Of a DNA stretch of 64,000 bases, positions 15,071-23,955 are shown piece after piece. Position numbers and translations under genes: made by a program. The notes beneath the pieces are model-generated. The model saw only the letters and a program-made list of their open reading frames with translations. It searched no databases and was not told the origin of the DNA. The stretch's first letter is position 1. Every line of letters starts with the position of its first letter. The DNA is from Erythrobacter sp. GTDB taxonomy: Bacteria; Pseudomonadota; Alphaproteobacteria; Sphingomonadales; Sphingomonadaceae. The stretch lies in assembly GCA_019739335.1 (NCBI GenBank), contig CP073261.1:1432818-1496817 (forward strand). The letters are read 5' to 3'.

Positions 15071-16375
15071 CTAATCCAGCAGCCGCATCACCAGCGGTTC
15101 TTCGGTCAGGCTGGGCGATCCTTCGAGCAGCGCTAGCGCTTTCGCCACCGCGCCTTCCGGCCCGTCGTGCGTCACCATGGCCACCAGCACCGGATCGTCG
15201 CCATCGGCCTGCCCCTGCTGGATCAGGCTTTCGATCGAGACCCCGGCATCGCGCATGGCAGCGGTGATCTCCGCCAGCACGCCGGGCCGGTCGGCGACCA
15301 TGAAGCGCAGGTAGGCGCGGTTGCGGCGGTGGCCGGGATCAGCGGGCGCGCTGGCTTCGAGCATCGCTACCGGCAGCGAGAACGGCGGCGGGGTATTGCC
15401 GCGCGCAATGTCGATCAGGTCTGCCACCACCGCGCTGGCGGTCGGCCCGTCGCCCGCGCCCGCGCCCTGGAAAAGCAGGCGACCGGCGTAATTGCCTTCC
15501 GCGACCACGGCATTGGTTGCCCCGCGCACGCCCGCGAGCGGGTGGCTGACGGCGACGAGGCAGGGGGCGACGCGCTGGAACAGGTGGCGGCCATCGCTCT
15601 CGTCAGCGCAATCGGCGAGCCCGATCAGGCGAATCACATAGCCCAGCGCGCGGGCCTGGGCGATGTCGGCGGCGCGGATGCGGCTGATGCCCGACACGTC
15701 CACCGCGCCGAAATCGAGCCGGGTGCCGAAAGCCAGCGCCGCGAGAATCGTCAGCTTGTGCGCCGCATCGACACCTTCGATATCGAACGTAGGATCGGCC
15801 TCGGCGTAGCCCAGCCCCTGCGCTTCGCCCAGCACATCCCCGAAATCGCGCCCGGTGCTTTCCATTTCGGAGAGGATGAAATTGCAGGTGCCGTTGAGAA
15901 TTCCGTAAATCCGCTCGATCCGGTTGGCGGCCGCACCTTCGCCCAGCCCCTTGATCGCCGGGATGCCGCCCGCCACCGCTGCTTCGTAGCGCAGCGGAGC
16001 GCCGTTTGCTTCGGCGAGCTGCGCCAGTTCCATGCCGTGGTGGGCGATCATTGCCTTGTTGGCAGTAACCAGTCCCTTGCCACCGCCGAGTGCCTTGCGC
16101 GCCAGCGCCAGCGCCGGGCCATCCGATCCGCCGACCAGCTCCACCACCACATCGACATCGTCGCGCGCGGCGAACATGGTCATATCGTCTTCCCAGGCGA
16201 AGGAAGAGAGGTCGACACCGCGATTCTTGCCGCGTTCGCGCGCCGATACGGCGACGATTTCGATCGGGCGACCGGCGCGGCGGGCGATCAGCTCGCCGTT
16301 CTCGGCCAGCAGCCGGATAACTCCGCCACCCACCGTGCCCAGCCCCGCCAGCGCAATTCGCAATGTGTCCGCCAT
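15071..16375 (-). CDS. hom: homoserine dehydrogenase
   Basis: The product has 434 residues. An N-terminal NAD(P)-binding fold (LRIALAGLGTVGGGVIRLL) is followed by the catalytic domain, with VTANKAMIAHHG, RYEAAVAGGIPAIKGLGEG, LNGTCNFILSEME, GYAEADPTFDIEGVDAAHKLTILAALAFG and GAGAGDGPTASAVVADL. A C-terminal ACT domain (about 350-434, YLRFMVADRPGVLAEITAAMRDAG) binds threonine for feedback control. It reduces aspartate semialdehyde to homoserine for Thr and Met synthesis. No thrB or thrC is adjacent. Confidence 0.97.
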   Translation of the reverse strand: MADTLRIALAGLGTVGGGVIRLLAENGELIARRAGRPIEIVAVSARERGKNRGVDLSSFAWEDDMTMFAARDDVDVVVELVGGSDGPALALARKALGGGKGLVTANKAMIAHHGMELAQLAEANGAPLRYEAAVAGGIPAIKGLGEGAAANRIERIYGILNGTCNFILSEMESTGRDFGDVLGEAQGLGYAEADPTFDIEGVDAAHKLTILAALAFGTRLDFGAVDVSGISRIRAADIAQARALGYVIRLIGLADCADESDGRHLFQRVAPCLVAVSHPLAGVRGATNAVVAEGNYAGRLLFQGAGAGDGPTASAVVADLIDIARGNTPPPFSLPVAMLEASAPADPGHRRNRAYLRFMVADRPGVLAEITAAMRDAGVSIESLIQQGQADGDDPVLVAMVTHDGPEGAVAKALALLEGSPSLTEEPLVMRLLD

Positions 16376-16457
16376 TATACCCCGTCCTGCTACCCTATGC
16401 GCGGCGGGCGTTAGTCAGCCGCGCGCGGCTTGGCCAGAGGTGAAGTGACGGGAGGCG

Positions 16458-17360
16458 TCAGCTGTAGCGCCGCTCGCACTCGCCCAGTTCGTTCAGGACG
16501 AAGGCGTAATCCTCCCGCGCGCGGTTCTGCGATTCGCGGTCCGCCTGGAGGAAGGCGTCCTGCGGCAGTTCCTTGGGCAGGAAGCAGGCGAAGCGGAACC
16601 AGGCGAGCGATTCGGTTTCGGGCGGGCGCAGGTTGGTGTCGACGATTTCACCCAAAGAAATGCCCCACTGCGGAGCGAGGCCCGGGCGGCGCACCACGGT
16701 CAGCGAGACAGGCGCGCCATTGGCGGTTTCAACGAACATCTGGGTTTCCGATTCGCCCGCCAGATTGCCGGGCACCGAAATCACATCGCGCACTCCGGTG
16801 ATTTCCGGCGGCAGTTCGGCAGCGGCAAGCTGGCGCAGCACCCGGCGCACCCGCTCTTCGATCACCGGCCCGTGCGGGAACATCGCGCGGCTGGAAACCA
16901 GCTGCACCTCGCCGGGACGCGCGCGCACCAAATCTGCGAAAATGACGAAACTGCGCTCCTCCCAATCGGGTGCATCGCCGTCGGCATCGCGGTTGGTATC
17001 AGTAACGAAAATCAGCGATTCGCCGACGCCGGTAGGGCCACTGAGGAGGTTTTGGGTGAGCGATTCGAGGTAGAGCCGCACCCGCCCCGGTGGCACATCC
17101 GGCACCCGTTCGGGGCGGAAGGCCGTCTGGTCCTCGATCATTACGATGGCAGCAAGTTCTGCCTCAAGCGCGAAGGTCACCAGATCGACATAGGTGGGCT
17201 GTTGGGCTGCCGCCACTTCGTCGGATTGCGGGGCGCGATCGTTGCCGCGCACCGGCGCCGGAAGCGTGGTGGAGCAGGCGGCCAGCACCACGCTGGCAAA
17301 CATGGCCAGAATGGTCGGGCGAAAGCGAAAGCGGGGCGAATTCGGTTTGCTGTGCATCAT
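16458..17360 (-). CDS. lipoprotein of unknown function
   Basis: The product has 300 residues from the ATG at 17360, which has a strong ribosome site (aggaggagg); the next codon is also ATG. A lipoprotein signal runs to VVLAAC around residue 29. The mature part contains acidic and Pro-rich segments and three Cys near the C-terminus (FACFLPKE, GECERRYS), with no enzyme motif I recognise. Repeated Arg-Val-rich segments (VRRVLRQLAAAELPPEITGVRDV) suggest an alpha/beta fold. It is divergent from tonB, with a 311-base gap between them. Confidence 0.7.
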   Translation of the reverse strand: MMHSKPNSPRFRFRPTILAMFASVVLAACSTTLPAPVRGNDRAPQSDEVAAAQQPTYVDLVTFALEAELAAIVMIEDQTAFRPERVPDVPPGRVRLYLESLTQNLLSGPTGVGESLIFVTDTNRDADGDAPDWEERSFVIFADLVRARPGEVQLVSSRAMFPHGPVIEERVRRVLRQLAAAELPPEITGVRDVISVPGNLAGESETQMFVETANGAPVSLTVVRRPGLAPQWGISLGEIVDTNLRPPETESLAWFRFACFLPKELPQDAFLQADRESQNRAREDYAFVLNELGECERRYS

Positions 17361-17522
17361 GGCCTCCTCCTGCCCCCGGACACCGGCAAATGGCAAGCGC
17401 TGACAGCTGAGCCGCACAGCCGTGAATTGCGACTGAACCGATAAACCGTTTGCCCAGACCCTTGCGGCTGGTTAAGAGCCGCCTTGCAGCCCGCTAACAG
17501 AACAAAATAATTTACGGCTGTT

Positions 17523-17565
17523 GCCAAACGGGCACAAAATTTGTCGCAGCCCGTTGGCTAGCCAA
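17523..17565 (+). promoter_or_regulatory. inverted repeats in the tonB upstream region
   Basis: The 311-base gap before tonB (17361-17671) contains no gene. Within it, gccaaacgggc (17523-17533) pairs with gcccgttggc (17549-17558) with one bulge, around an AT-rich odd palindrome acaaaatttgt (17534-17544). A perfect 12-base palindrome ttggctagccaa (17554-17565) overlaps the right arm. Such dyads suit a repressor site or a leader hairpin. It does not match the standard Fur consensus well enough to call it one. Confidence 0.35.
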
Positions 17566-17671
17566 GCTGAAGTTGGGCTGGACAAGACGGAACTGCGGCT
17601 GGCAGGATGCGAATCCTGTTGGTTGAGACAGCCGGGACTACCCGGCGCGTGAAACGGAGTGAAGGGACTGG

Positions 17672-18346
17672 ATGGCTTACGCTGACCAAGAAATGAGCGG
17701 CAGTCGCATTATTGCGATTGTTATCGTTGCCCTCATCCACATTGGGCTCGGCTACCTGCTGATCACCGGCCTCGCCTACTCGGCGTTCAAGGAAGCGGTG
17801 GAGCGGGTGACGACAGTGGATATCGAGGAGCCGCCGCCACCGGAAGAGCCGGACGAAGAGCCGCCGCCACCGGAAGAAAATGTCGCGCCGCCGCCGCCCG
17901 TGGCGCCGCCGCCGCCGATCAGCATTGCGCCCAATCCGCCGCCGGTGCGTACGCAGCCGAACATTCCGCCGCCGGCACCGCCTGCGCGGATCGTTCCGCC
18001 GCCCGCACCGCCTGCGCCCCCGGCCCCGCCGCCTCCGCCGCCGGCGCCTGATCGCTCGCGTGCGCTCAGCCCGGACAACCAGGCAAGCTGGACCCGGCGG
18101 ATCATCGAGAATTACCCGTCGCGCGCCCTGCGTCGCGAGATTGAGGGTACGGTCGGTGTTTCGGTTACCGTGGGTGCCAATGGTCGGGTCGAAAGCTGCC
18201 GCGTCACTCGCCCTGCCGATCCCGTGCTGGACGAAGCGGCCTGCGCCGATCTGACGCGCTATGCCCGCTTCAACCCTGCGCTGGACCGAAGCGGCAACCC
18301 GACATCGGCCACCTGGTCCACCAACATCGTTTACCAGATCAACTGA
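17672..18346 (+). CDS. tonB: TonB-family energy transducer
   Basis: The product has 224 residues. One N-terminal membrane helix (about 11-33) is followed by a long Pro/Glu-rich then Pro/Ala-rich periplasmic spacer (about 48-128). A C-terminal TonB domain (about 140-224) contains YPSRALRREIEGTVGVSVTVGANGRVESCRV and a terminal beta strand ending IVYQIN. TonB passes energy from the ExbBD motor to outer-membrane receptors for iron chelates, vitamins or glycans. It heads an operon with exbB and two exbD genes (gaps of 35, 81 and 40 bases). Confidence 0.93.
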   Translation: MAYADQEMSGSRIIAIVIVALIHIGLGYLLITGLAYSAFKEAVERVTTVDIEEPPPPEEPDEEPPPPEENVAPPPPVAPPPPISIAPNPPPVRTQPNIPPPAPPARIVPPPAPPAPPAPPPPPPAPDRSRALSPDNQASWTRRIIENYPSRALRREIEGTVGVSVTVGANGRVESCRVTRPADPVLDEAACADLTRYARFNPALDRSGNPTSATWSTNIVYQIN

Positions 18347-18381
18347 TCTAACGGATTTCTCTAGGAAGAGGATTTTCTAGC

Positions 18382-19194
18382 ATGCTTATCGAAACACTTT
18401 CCGTCGCGGCAGGCGAAGCGGCCCCGACCACTCAGTTCGGCTTCATGGAAGCCATGGAAGAAGGCGGCCCCGTCGCCTGGTCCATCCTTGCCATCATGAT
18501 CATCATGTCGGTGGGATCGTTCTACATCCTCATCACCAAGTACTTCGAACAGAACAAGGTGATGAAGGAATACCGCACCAATCGCGCCGCCTTCTGGCGT
18601 GCGGGTTCGATGAAGGAAGGTGCGACCAAGTTCGAGAAGAACAGCGCCTGGCGCCAGCTCGTCGACGATGGCATCCGCGCCGGTGAAGAATCGGACAAGA
18701 TGAGTGACAGCCTTGAATCGCACGACTGGCTGCACGGCACCCTTGCCCGTTCGGAAGCCTCCATCAACGCCAAGCTCGCGGGCGGCCTGCCGTTTCTCGC
18801 CACCGTCGGCGCGACCGCGCCGTTCGTCGGCCTGCTCGGCACGGTTATCGGCATCTACCGCGCGCTGATCAAGATCGGTGCATCGGGTTCGGCCTCGATC
18901 GACCAGGTTGCCGGTCCCGTCGGCGAAGCGCTGATCATGACCGCTATCGGTCTGCTCGTCGCCGTGCCTGCGGTGTTCGCATACAACTACCTGCAGTCGC
19001 GCAACCGCACGATCGCCGCGATGCTCTCGGGCTTCTCCACCGATCTGCAGGCGAACATCACCTCGCACGGTCAGGTTCGCCCGGCCATTGTGACGACTCC
19101 CGCGAAGGGCGCCACCACGGCTCCCGCGAAGAGTGCCGCCACGGCTCCGGCGTCGCCTTCGACCGCGTCGACCACCACGATCAAGAAGGCCTGA
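18382..19194 (+). CDS. exbB: MotA/TolQ/ExbB proton-channel family protein ExbB
   Basis: The product has 270 residues. An N-terminal helix (about 30-55) is followed by a cytoplasmic domain and two further helices (about 130-152 and 178-202). The conserved GLLGTVIGIYRALIKIGASG and GPVGEALIMTAIGLLVAVPAVFAYN mark the channel core. The C-terminal tail is a low-complexity Ala/Thr/Lys/Ser stretch, longer than in most ExbB and probably cytoplasmic. ExbB forms the pentameric proton channel that powers TonB together with an ExbD dimer. Confidence 0.95.
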   Translation: MLIETLSVAAGEAAPTTQFGFMEAMEEGGPVAWSILAIMIIMSVGSFYILITKYFEQNKVMKEYRTNRAAFWRAGSMKEGATKFEKNSAWRQLVDDGIRAGEESDKMSDSLESHDWLHGTLARSEASINAKLAGGLPFLATVGATAPFVGLLGTVIGIYRALIKIGASGSASIDQVAGPVGEALIMTAIGLLVAVPAVFAYNYLQSRNRTIAAMLSGFSTDLQANITSHGQVRPAIVTTPAKGATTAPAKSAATAPASPSTASTTTIKKA

Positions 19195-19275
19195 TCGGCA
19201 GCGAGACGAAAGGGCGGGCGCCGTCGCATGCCGGCGCCCGCCGCTTCCTTCGATTACGTGAGATAGGACGAGACT

Positions 19276-19812
19276 ATGGCAATCAGTGTAGGCGGCGAAG
19301 AAAGGCCGATGTCCGACATCAACACCACGCCGCTGGTGGACGTGATGTTGGTGCTGCTGATCATCTTCCTGATCGCCGTTCCCGTCGCCATCCAGACGGT
19401 TGAGCGGCTGGAAATTCCGATCATTCCGGTGCAGGAATCGGATGACAAGGTTGAAAACCTCCTTATCACCGTCACCACCACCGACGCCGAAGGGCGGACT
19501 CCAGGCACGGTCCGTTCCGGCTATACCGGTGCGACGCGCGACGGCGAATGCCGGGTGTTTTTCAACAATACGACGCTGATGGATTCGACCGAGCTTTACG
19601 ATGCGGCCTTCGCGCGTCTGGACGCGATCGTGCAGGCCTATCCCGGTGGTGCCGAGGCGATCATCAACGATCCGGAAGCGATCCCGCAGGTTCACATCCG
19701 TGGTGACGTCAACGCCCCGTGGCGCTGTGTTGCGGGCACGATTTTCAATGTGCAGGCCGCCGGTTACCCGACCGTCGCCTTCATTTCCAACCCGATCGAC
19801 CCGACCCCTTAA
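19276..19812 (+). CDS. exbD: ExbD/TolR-family protein, first copy, with extended periplasmic domain
   Basis: The product has 178 residues. The N-terminus [23 protein letters not shown] holds the single membrane helix with the proton-coupling Asp22. The periplasmic domain is longer than in ordinary ExbD (about 140 residues). It contains two Cys, in GECRVFFN and PWRCVAG, likely disulfide partners, and motifs [14 protein letters not shown] and [12 protein letters not shown]. The same domain, with both Cys, recurs in the protein at 20901-21488. It belongs to the tonB operon and should work with ExbB. Confidence 0.9.
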   Translation: MAISVGGEERPMSDINTTPLVDVMLVLLIIFLIAVPVAIQTVERLEIPIIPVQESDDKVENLLITVTTTDAEGRTPGTVRSGYTGATRDGECRVFFNNTTLMDSTELYDAAFARLDAIVQAYPGGAEAIINDPEAIPQVHIRGDVNAPWRCVAGTIFNVQAAGYPTVAFISNPIDPTP

Positions 19813-19852
19813 GCGGGCATCGATCCGGCAGCAGATTTAGGAGTAGCATCTC

Positions 19853-20290
19853 ATGGCAATGTCAGGCGGTAGCGACGACGGCGCACCGATGATGGAAATG
19901 AACATGACGCCGTTGATCGACGTCCTGCTCGTGCTCCTCATCATGTTCATCATCACCATCCCGGTGGCGACGCACGCGATCAATATCGATTTGCCCGCTC
20001 CCGATCCCAATTCCACTCCACCCGAGGTCGATCCGGTCACCAACAAGATCGTGCTGACCCCGGACGACCAGATCCTGTGGAATGGCGAAAACATCGATCA
20101 GGGTGGTCTGGTGCAGAACCTGCAACAATCGCTCACCTTTGCGGTAGAGCCGGAGCTGCAGTTCGAGCCGGAAGCCAACGCCAGCTACGATCTCTCGGCC
20201 CGCGTACTGAGCCTGATCAAGGCGTCGGGCGTGACCAAGTTCGGCTTCGTTGGAAACGACAAGTACCGGCAGTTCGGCAGCGGCGAGTAA
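19853..20290 (+). CDS. exbD: ExbD/TolR-family protein, second copy
   Basis: The product has 145 residues. The N-terminal MNMTPLIDVLLVLLIMFIITIPVATHAI carries the coupling Asp23. The periplasmic part shows the usual IVLTPDDQILWNGENID and FGFVGNDKYRQF strands. It is a standard-length ExbD and closer to the third copy (20461-20901) than to the first. It closes the tonB-exbB-exbD-exbD operon, followed at once by a strong terminator. Two different ExbD subunits behind one ExbB suggest a heterodimer or alternative motors. Confidence 0.94.
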   Translation: MAMSGGSDDGAPMMEMNMTPLIDVLLVLLIMFIITIPVATHAINIDLPAPDPNSTPPEVDPVTNKIVLTPDDQILWNGENIDQGGLVQNLQQSLTFAVEPELQFEPEANASYDLSARVLSLIKASGVTKFGFVGNDKYRQFGSGE

Positions 20291-20323
20291 TCTGCGCGGG
20301 AGATACCGGTTTCGACCGGAGGA

Positions 20324-20349
20324 AAGGGCGGCTTCGGCCGCCTTTTTTT
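20324..20349 (+). terminator. rho-independent terminator of the tonB operon
   Basis: A GGGCGGC stem with a TTCG tetraloop and GCCGCC is followed directly by seven T residues. It separates the tonB-exbB-exbD-exbD operon from the following exbD block, which therefore needs its own promoter. A possible -35 box, ttgaca, lies at 20378-20383, but no convincing -10 was found. Confidence 0.9.
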
Positions 20350-20460
20350 GTGCCTGAAACGCGCAGCGCAACCGCGCTTGACACCCTCAGGAATTCGTGA
20401 TGGTATCTCATTACATCCTGCCGCGCTTCGCAGCAGAATGCCGGCGCAGGAGCAGTCACG

Positions 20461-20901
20461 ATGGCGATACGATCCCGCTTGCTCGAACGCAGCTACAACA
20501 CCCAGCCCGAACCCATGCGCGAACTCAACATCACGCCGCTGATCGACGTGTTGCTGGTGCTGCTGGTGATGATGATCCTCTCCATCCCCATTGCCACGCA
20601 CCAGTTGGAGGTGGACCTGCCGCAAGGCCCGCGTTCATCGAGCGAGACGCAGCAGATCATGCTTTCGCTCACCCAGGCGGGCGCGGTGCTGTGGAACGGC
20701 GAGCAGGTGGACGAGCCCGAACTTGAAGCCCGCCTCGCCCTAGCCGCCGCAAGCCCAGCCGAACCGGTAATCCGCTTCCAGCCCGACGCGAACACAAGCT
20801 ACAACGATGCGGTGCAGGTGATCCATCTGGTGGGGGAGGCGAACATCGAACGCTTCGCCTTCGACGGGAACGAGCGGTATCGCGAGTTCGATGCGGACTG
20901 A
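20461..20901 (+). CDS. exbD: ExbD/TolR-family protein, third copy
   Basis: The product has 146 residues. The N-terminal cytoplasmic tail is about 20 residues, then MRELNITPLIDVLLVLLVMMILSIPIATHQL forms the helix with coupling Asp29. The periplasmic domain follows the second copy closely (VLWNGEQVDE, RFQPDANTSYNDAVQV, FAFDGNERYREF). The stop overlaps the ATG of the next gene (TGATG). It sits behind a terminator, apart from the main tonB operon, and looks like part of a duplicated block. Confidence 0.93.
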   Translation: MAIRSRLLERSYNTQPEPMRELNITPLIDVLLVLLVMMILSIPIATHQLEVDLPQGPRSSSETQQIMLSLTQAGAVLWNGEQVDEPELEARLALAAASPAEPVIRFQPDANTSYNDAVQVIHLVGEANIERFAFDGNERYREFDAD

Positions 20902-21488
20902 TGCCATACACCAAATCGAGAGCGCGGCAGTCCTCGCACGCCAGTCATGGCGAAAAGGTGCATTCCAACTGCCCCACCCTGTCTCAACACGGTATCCTGA
21001 GTATGGTCGGAACTTTTACAGTGATCTTTGCGATCATAGCGACCACCGCTGAGGCATCGGAAGAGCCGCACCTCCAACCCGTCAACCTGCCCTATATCTC
21101 AGCGCAGCGCGCAGCGCCCCTCGACGAGAGCTTCGTCGTGACCGTCGCCGCAACTGATATCGGAGACGGCAATCTCCCGCCCCCTAATCGGTCATCGTCA
21201 GAATCCCGCCAATGCCTTGTATTTCTTGAAGGTTCTGAGCCGGTCGACTCTTCCGAACTCTACGATCGCGCGTTTGATCGCCTGGATAGATTTGTCATGG
21301 CACACTTCCCGACAGAGGGGCACATGTATTCGGATTACTACGCGCCGCAGGAAGTTAGTGCTCTCCCGTTCCTTATACGGGCCGATGGAGGCGTCCCGTG
21401 GCGGTGCGTTGCGGGTGTTATCTACATTGGGCAGGTTGCTGGCTATCCGCAGGTAAGCCTTCTCACGCGCCCGGAAAGTATCCGATAA
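20901..21488 (+). CDS. ExbD-like periplasmic domain protein lacking the proton-coupling Asp
   Basis: The product has 195 residues from the ATG overlapping the preceding stop; an internal ATG at 21003 would give 161. One hydrophobic helix (about 36-53, VGTFTVIFAIIATTAEA) has no Asp and no TPLVDV motif. The rest aligns with the periplasmic domain of the first ExbD: VDSSELYDRAFDRLD against [15 protein letters not shown], and IRADGGVPWRCVAGVIYIGQVAGYP against [25 protein letters not shown]. Both Cys are conserved. It therefore appears to be a diverged paralogue that cannot couple protons, either a helper subunit or a decaying duplicate. Its base composition is less GC-rich than its neighbours. 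Confidence 0.8.
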   Translation: MPYTKSRARQSSHASHGEKVHSNCPTLSQHGILSMVGTFTVIFAIIATTAEASEEPHLQPVNLPYISAQRAAPLDESFVVTVAATDIGDGNLPPPNRSSSESRQCLVFLEGSEPVDSSELYDRAFDRLDRFVMAHFPTEGHMYSDYYAPQEVSALPFLIRADGGVPWRCVAGVIYIGQVAGYPQVSLLTRPESIR

Positions 21489-21507
21489 CTAGCAAGAGAT
21501 TTTCGAG

Positions 21508-23955
21508 CTAGTCTCCCAGCCCCTCCACCCGCATCGCCGCCCCCGCCAGCGTCTCGGCTTCCAGCAGCAGCTCGTCGTCCTGCGCCCCCTGCGGCACAGA
21601 CTCGCGCCCGATCATCACCATCACCGGCACCGCGAGCGGGCTCACCCGGTCGAGCACCACGTGGTCAAGCCGCTCCGCAGCCGTATCGAGCAGGTCGGCC
21701 AGCCGCCCCACGTCGGTCATCCGCGCCCGCGCATCGGCCCAGGCCGCTTCGATCAGCACGTGATCGGGCTCGTACTTGCGCAGCACGTCATAGATCAGGT
21801 CGGTGCTGAAGGTGACCTGCCGTCCGCTCTTCTTCTTGCCCGGATGCTGCCGCTCAACCAGCCCGCCAATCACCGCCACTTCGCGGAAGGCGCGGCGCAG
21901 CAGGTGCGAATCCTGCACCCAATCGATGAATTCGTCGGTCAGCACATCGGGCGAGAGCAGCGGGCGCGGATCGGTGACGGGTTTCAGCCCCCAGACGCCG
22001 AGCGAATAGTCGTTCGCCACAAACCCACCCGGCATCAGCCCCAGCTTCTCCATCCGCGCAGTGATCAGCATGCCGAGCGACTGGTTCGCGTTCCAGCCGG
22101 TGAAGGTGTAATAGATGGTGTAGTGCCGCCCGGCGTGGGGGAAACTTTCGACCAGCAGGTTATCCGGCCCGGGCATGTGGCTCCGCCAATCCTGCACCTC
22201 CAGCCATTCGCGCACATCGTCGGGAAACCGCGCCCAGCCCGCGCGATCGGTCAGCAAGCCGCGCACCCGGTCTGCCAGATGGGTGGTCAGCGGCAGCCGC
22301 AGCCCGCCGTAGCTGGGGATCATCGCCGCTTTCTTGCTGGCGCGGACGATCAGTTCGAGATCCTTCAGTTGTTCGACTTCAACGGTGACACCGGCGAACT
22401 GAAACGTGTCACCCGGGCGCAGCGAGGCAGCAAACCGTTCTTCCACCTTGCCGAGCGAGCGACCGTTGCGGAACCGCACTTCGAGCATCTCGGCATCGAC
22501 GATGATCCCGGCGTTCATCCGGTGGCGGAAGGCCTGCTCGGGGTGCGTCAGCCGCCAGACTCCGTGCTTGTCGCGCGTGATCCTCTTGAACTTGTCGTAG
22601 GCGCGCAGCGCGTAGCCGCCGGTGGCGACGAATTCGAGGACGCGGCTCCACGTGGCCTCGTCAACCTGCGCGTAGGGCCAGCAGCTTCGTACTTCGGCCA
22701 GCAGCGCCATCTCGTCGAACGGCGCGGCGCAGGCGCAGGCCATCACGTGCTGGGCGAGTACGTCGAGCCCGCCCGGGCGGAAGTCCTCGCCATCGCGCTG
22801 GCCTTCCTCCACCGCCTGCATCGCCGCCGCGGCTTCGAGGAATTCGAAGCGGTTGCCCGGCACCAGCAGTGCGCGGCTGGGGCAATCGAGCCGGTGGTTT
22901 GCCCGCCCGATCCGCTGGAGAAGCCGCGAGCTGCCCTTGGGTGCGCCCATCTGCACAACCAGATCGATATCGCCCCAGTCGATGCCGAGATCGAGGCTGG
23001 CCGTGCAGACCAGCGCGCGCAGTTCGCCGCGCGCCATCGCGCCCTCCACCTTGTGCCGCGCTTCCTTGCTTAGCGAACCGTGGTGGATGCCGATGGGCAG
23101 ATTGTCCTCGTTCGCGTCCCACAGGTTCTGGAAGATATATTCGGCGAGGAAGCGGGTGTTGGTGAAGACCAGTGTGGTGCGGTTGTCGCGGATGCGCTGG
23201 TAAAGCTGCGGGATCGCCCAGGTCGCCGCGTGCCCGCCCCACGGCACCCGCTCCTCGACCGGGAGCAGGATTTCGAGCTCCGGTTCGGCCCCCTTCTCAC
23301 CGTTCACAAGTTCGACCGAATCCATAACCCCCCACGGAGCGATCCAAGCGGCAAAGCCTTCCGGATCGGCCACCGTGGCGGAAAGCGCGGCGCGCTGCAT
23401 GTCGGGCGCGATGGCTTGCAGGCGGCTCAGCGCCAGCGCCAGCAGGTCGCCGCGCTTCTGGGTGGCGAAGGCGTGGATTTCGTCCACCACCACCCGTTTC
23501 AGTCCGGCGAACAGGGTGAAGCTGTCTTCGTAGCTGACCAGCAGTGAAAGGCTTTCGGGCGTGGTCAGCAGGACATTGGGCGGCTTGCTGCGTTGGCGGC
23601 GCTTCTTGTCGGAAGAGGTATCCCCGCTGCGCGTTTCGATCGTGATATCGAGCCCCATCTCTTCGACCGGCGTCACGAGGTTGCGCTGCACATCGTGCGC
23701 CAACGCCTTCAGCGGCGAGACGTAGAGCGTATGCAGGCCTTCGGGCGCCGCGCCCTCGCCGATGCGCGAGGGGCAGAAATCCGCCAGCGTCGGCAGGAAC
23801 CCCGCGAGCGTCTTGCCCGCCCCCGTATCAGCCACAAGCATGGCATGCTTGCCCGCATCACTCGCCGCGAGCATCTCCGCCTGATGCCGACGGACCCGCC
23901 AGCCACGGCCTTCGAACCAGTTTGTGATTTCAGGTGGGACCGAAGAACTGGTCAT
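21508..23955 (-). CDS. Lhr-like DEXH-box helicase (ligase-associated DNA damage response type)
   Basis: The product has 815 residues, the length of the short Lhr family. Helicase motifs are clear: WRVRRHQAEML (Q region), ADTGAGKTLAG (Walker A), LLTTPESL, VVVDEIHAF (DEIH box), ALSATV, TLVFTNTRFLAEYIFQ, LVCTASLDLGIDWGDIDLVVQ and RLLQRIGRANHR. A winged-helix and a C-terminal Lhr domain follow. Members are often encoded with an ATP-dependent DNA ligase and a metallo-beta-lactamase nuclease, but neither is present here, so the assignment to that subgroup rests on overall likeness. It probably unwinds DNA:RNA or DNA duplexes in repair. Confidence 0.9.
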   Translation of the reverse strand: MTSSSVPPEITNWFEGRGWRVRRHQAEMLAASDAGKHAMLVADTGAGKTLAGFLPTLADFCPSRIGEGAAPEGLHTLYVSPLKALAHDVQRNLVTPVEEMGLDITIETRSGDTSSDKKRRQRSKPPNVLLTTPESLSLLVSYEDSFTLFAGLKRVVVDEIHAFATQKRGDLLALALSRLQAIAPDMQRAALSATVADPEGFAAWIAPWGVMDSVELVNGEKGAEPELEILLPVEERVPWGGHAATWAIPQLYQRIRDNRTTLVFTNTRFLAEYIFQNLWDANEDNLPIGIHHGSLSKEARHKVEGAMARGELRALVCTASLDLGIDWGDIDLVVQMGAPKGSSRLLQRIGRANHRLDCPSRALLVPGNRFEFLEAAAAMQAVEEGQRDGEDFRPGGLDVLAQHVMACACAAPFDEMALLAEVRSCWPYAQVDEATWSRVLEFVATGGYALRAYDKFKRITRDKHGVWRLTHPEQAFRHRMNAGIIVDAEMLEVRFRNGRSLGKVEERFAASLRPGDTFQFAGVTVEVEQLKDLELIVRASKKAAMIPSYGGLRLPLTTHLADRVRGLLTDRAGWARFPDDVREWLEVQDWRSHMPGPDNLLVESFPHAGRHYTIYYTFTGWNANQSLGMLITARMEKLGLMPGGFVANDYSLGVWGLKPVTDPRPLLSPDVLTDEFIDWVQDSHLLRRAFREVAVIGGLVERQHPGKKKSGRQVTFSTDLIYDVLRKYEPDHVLIEAAWADARARMTDVGRLADLLDTAAERLDHVVLDRVSPLAVPVMVMIGRESVPQGAQDDELLLEAETLAGAAMRVEGLGD

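Noticed and set aside
20378..20406. Sigma-70 promoter before the third exbD
   Set aside because: ttgaca is good, but the -10 candidate at 17-base spacing (tggtat) matches poorly.
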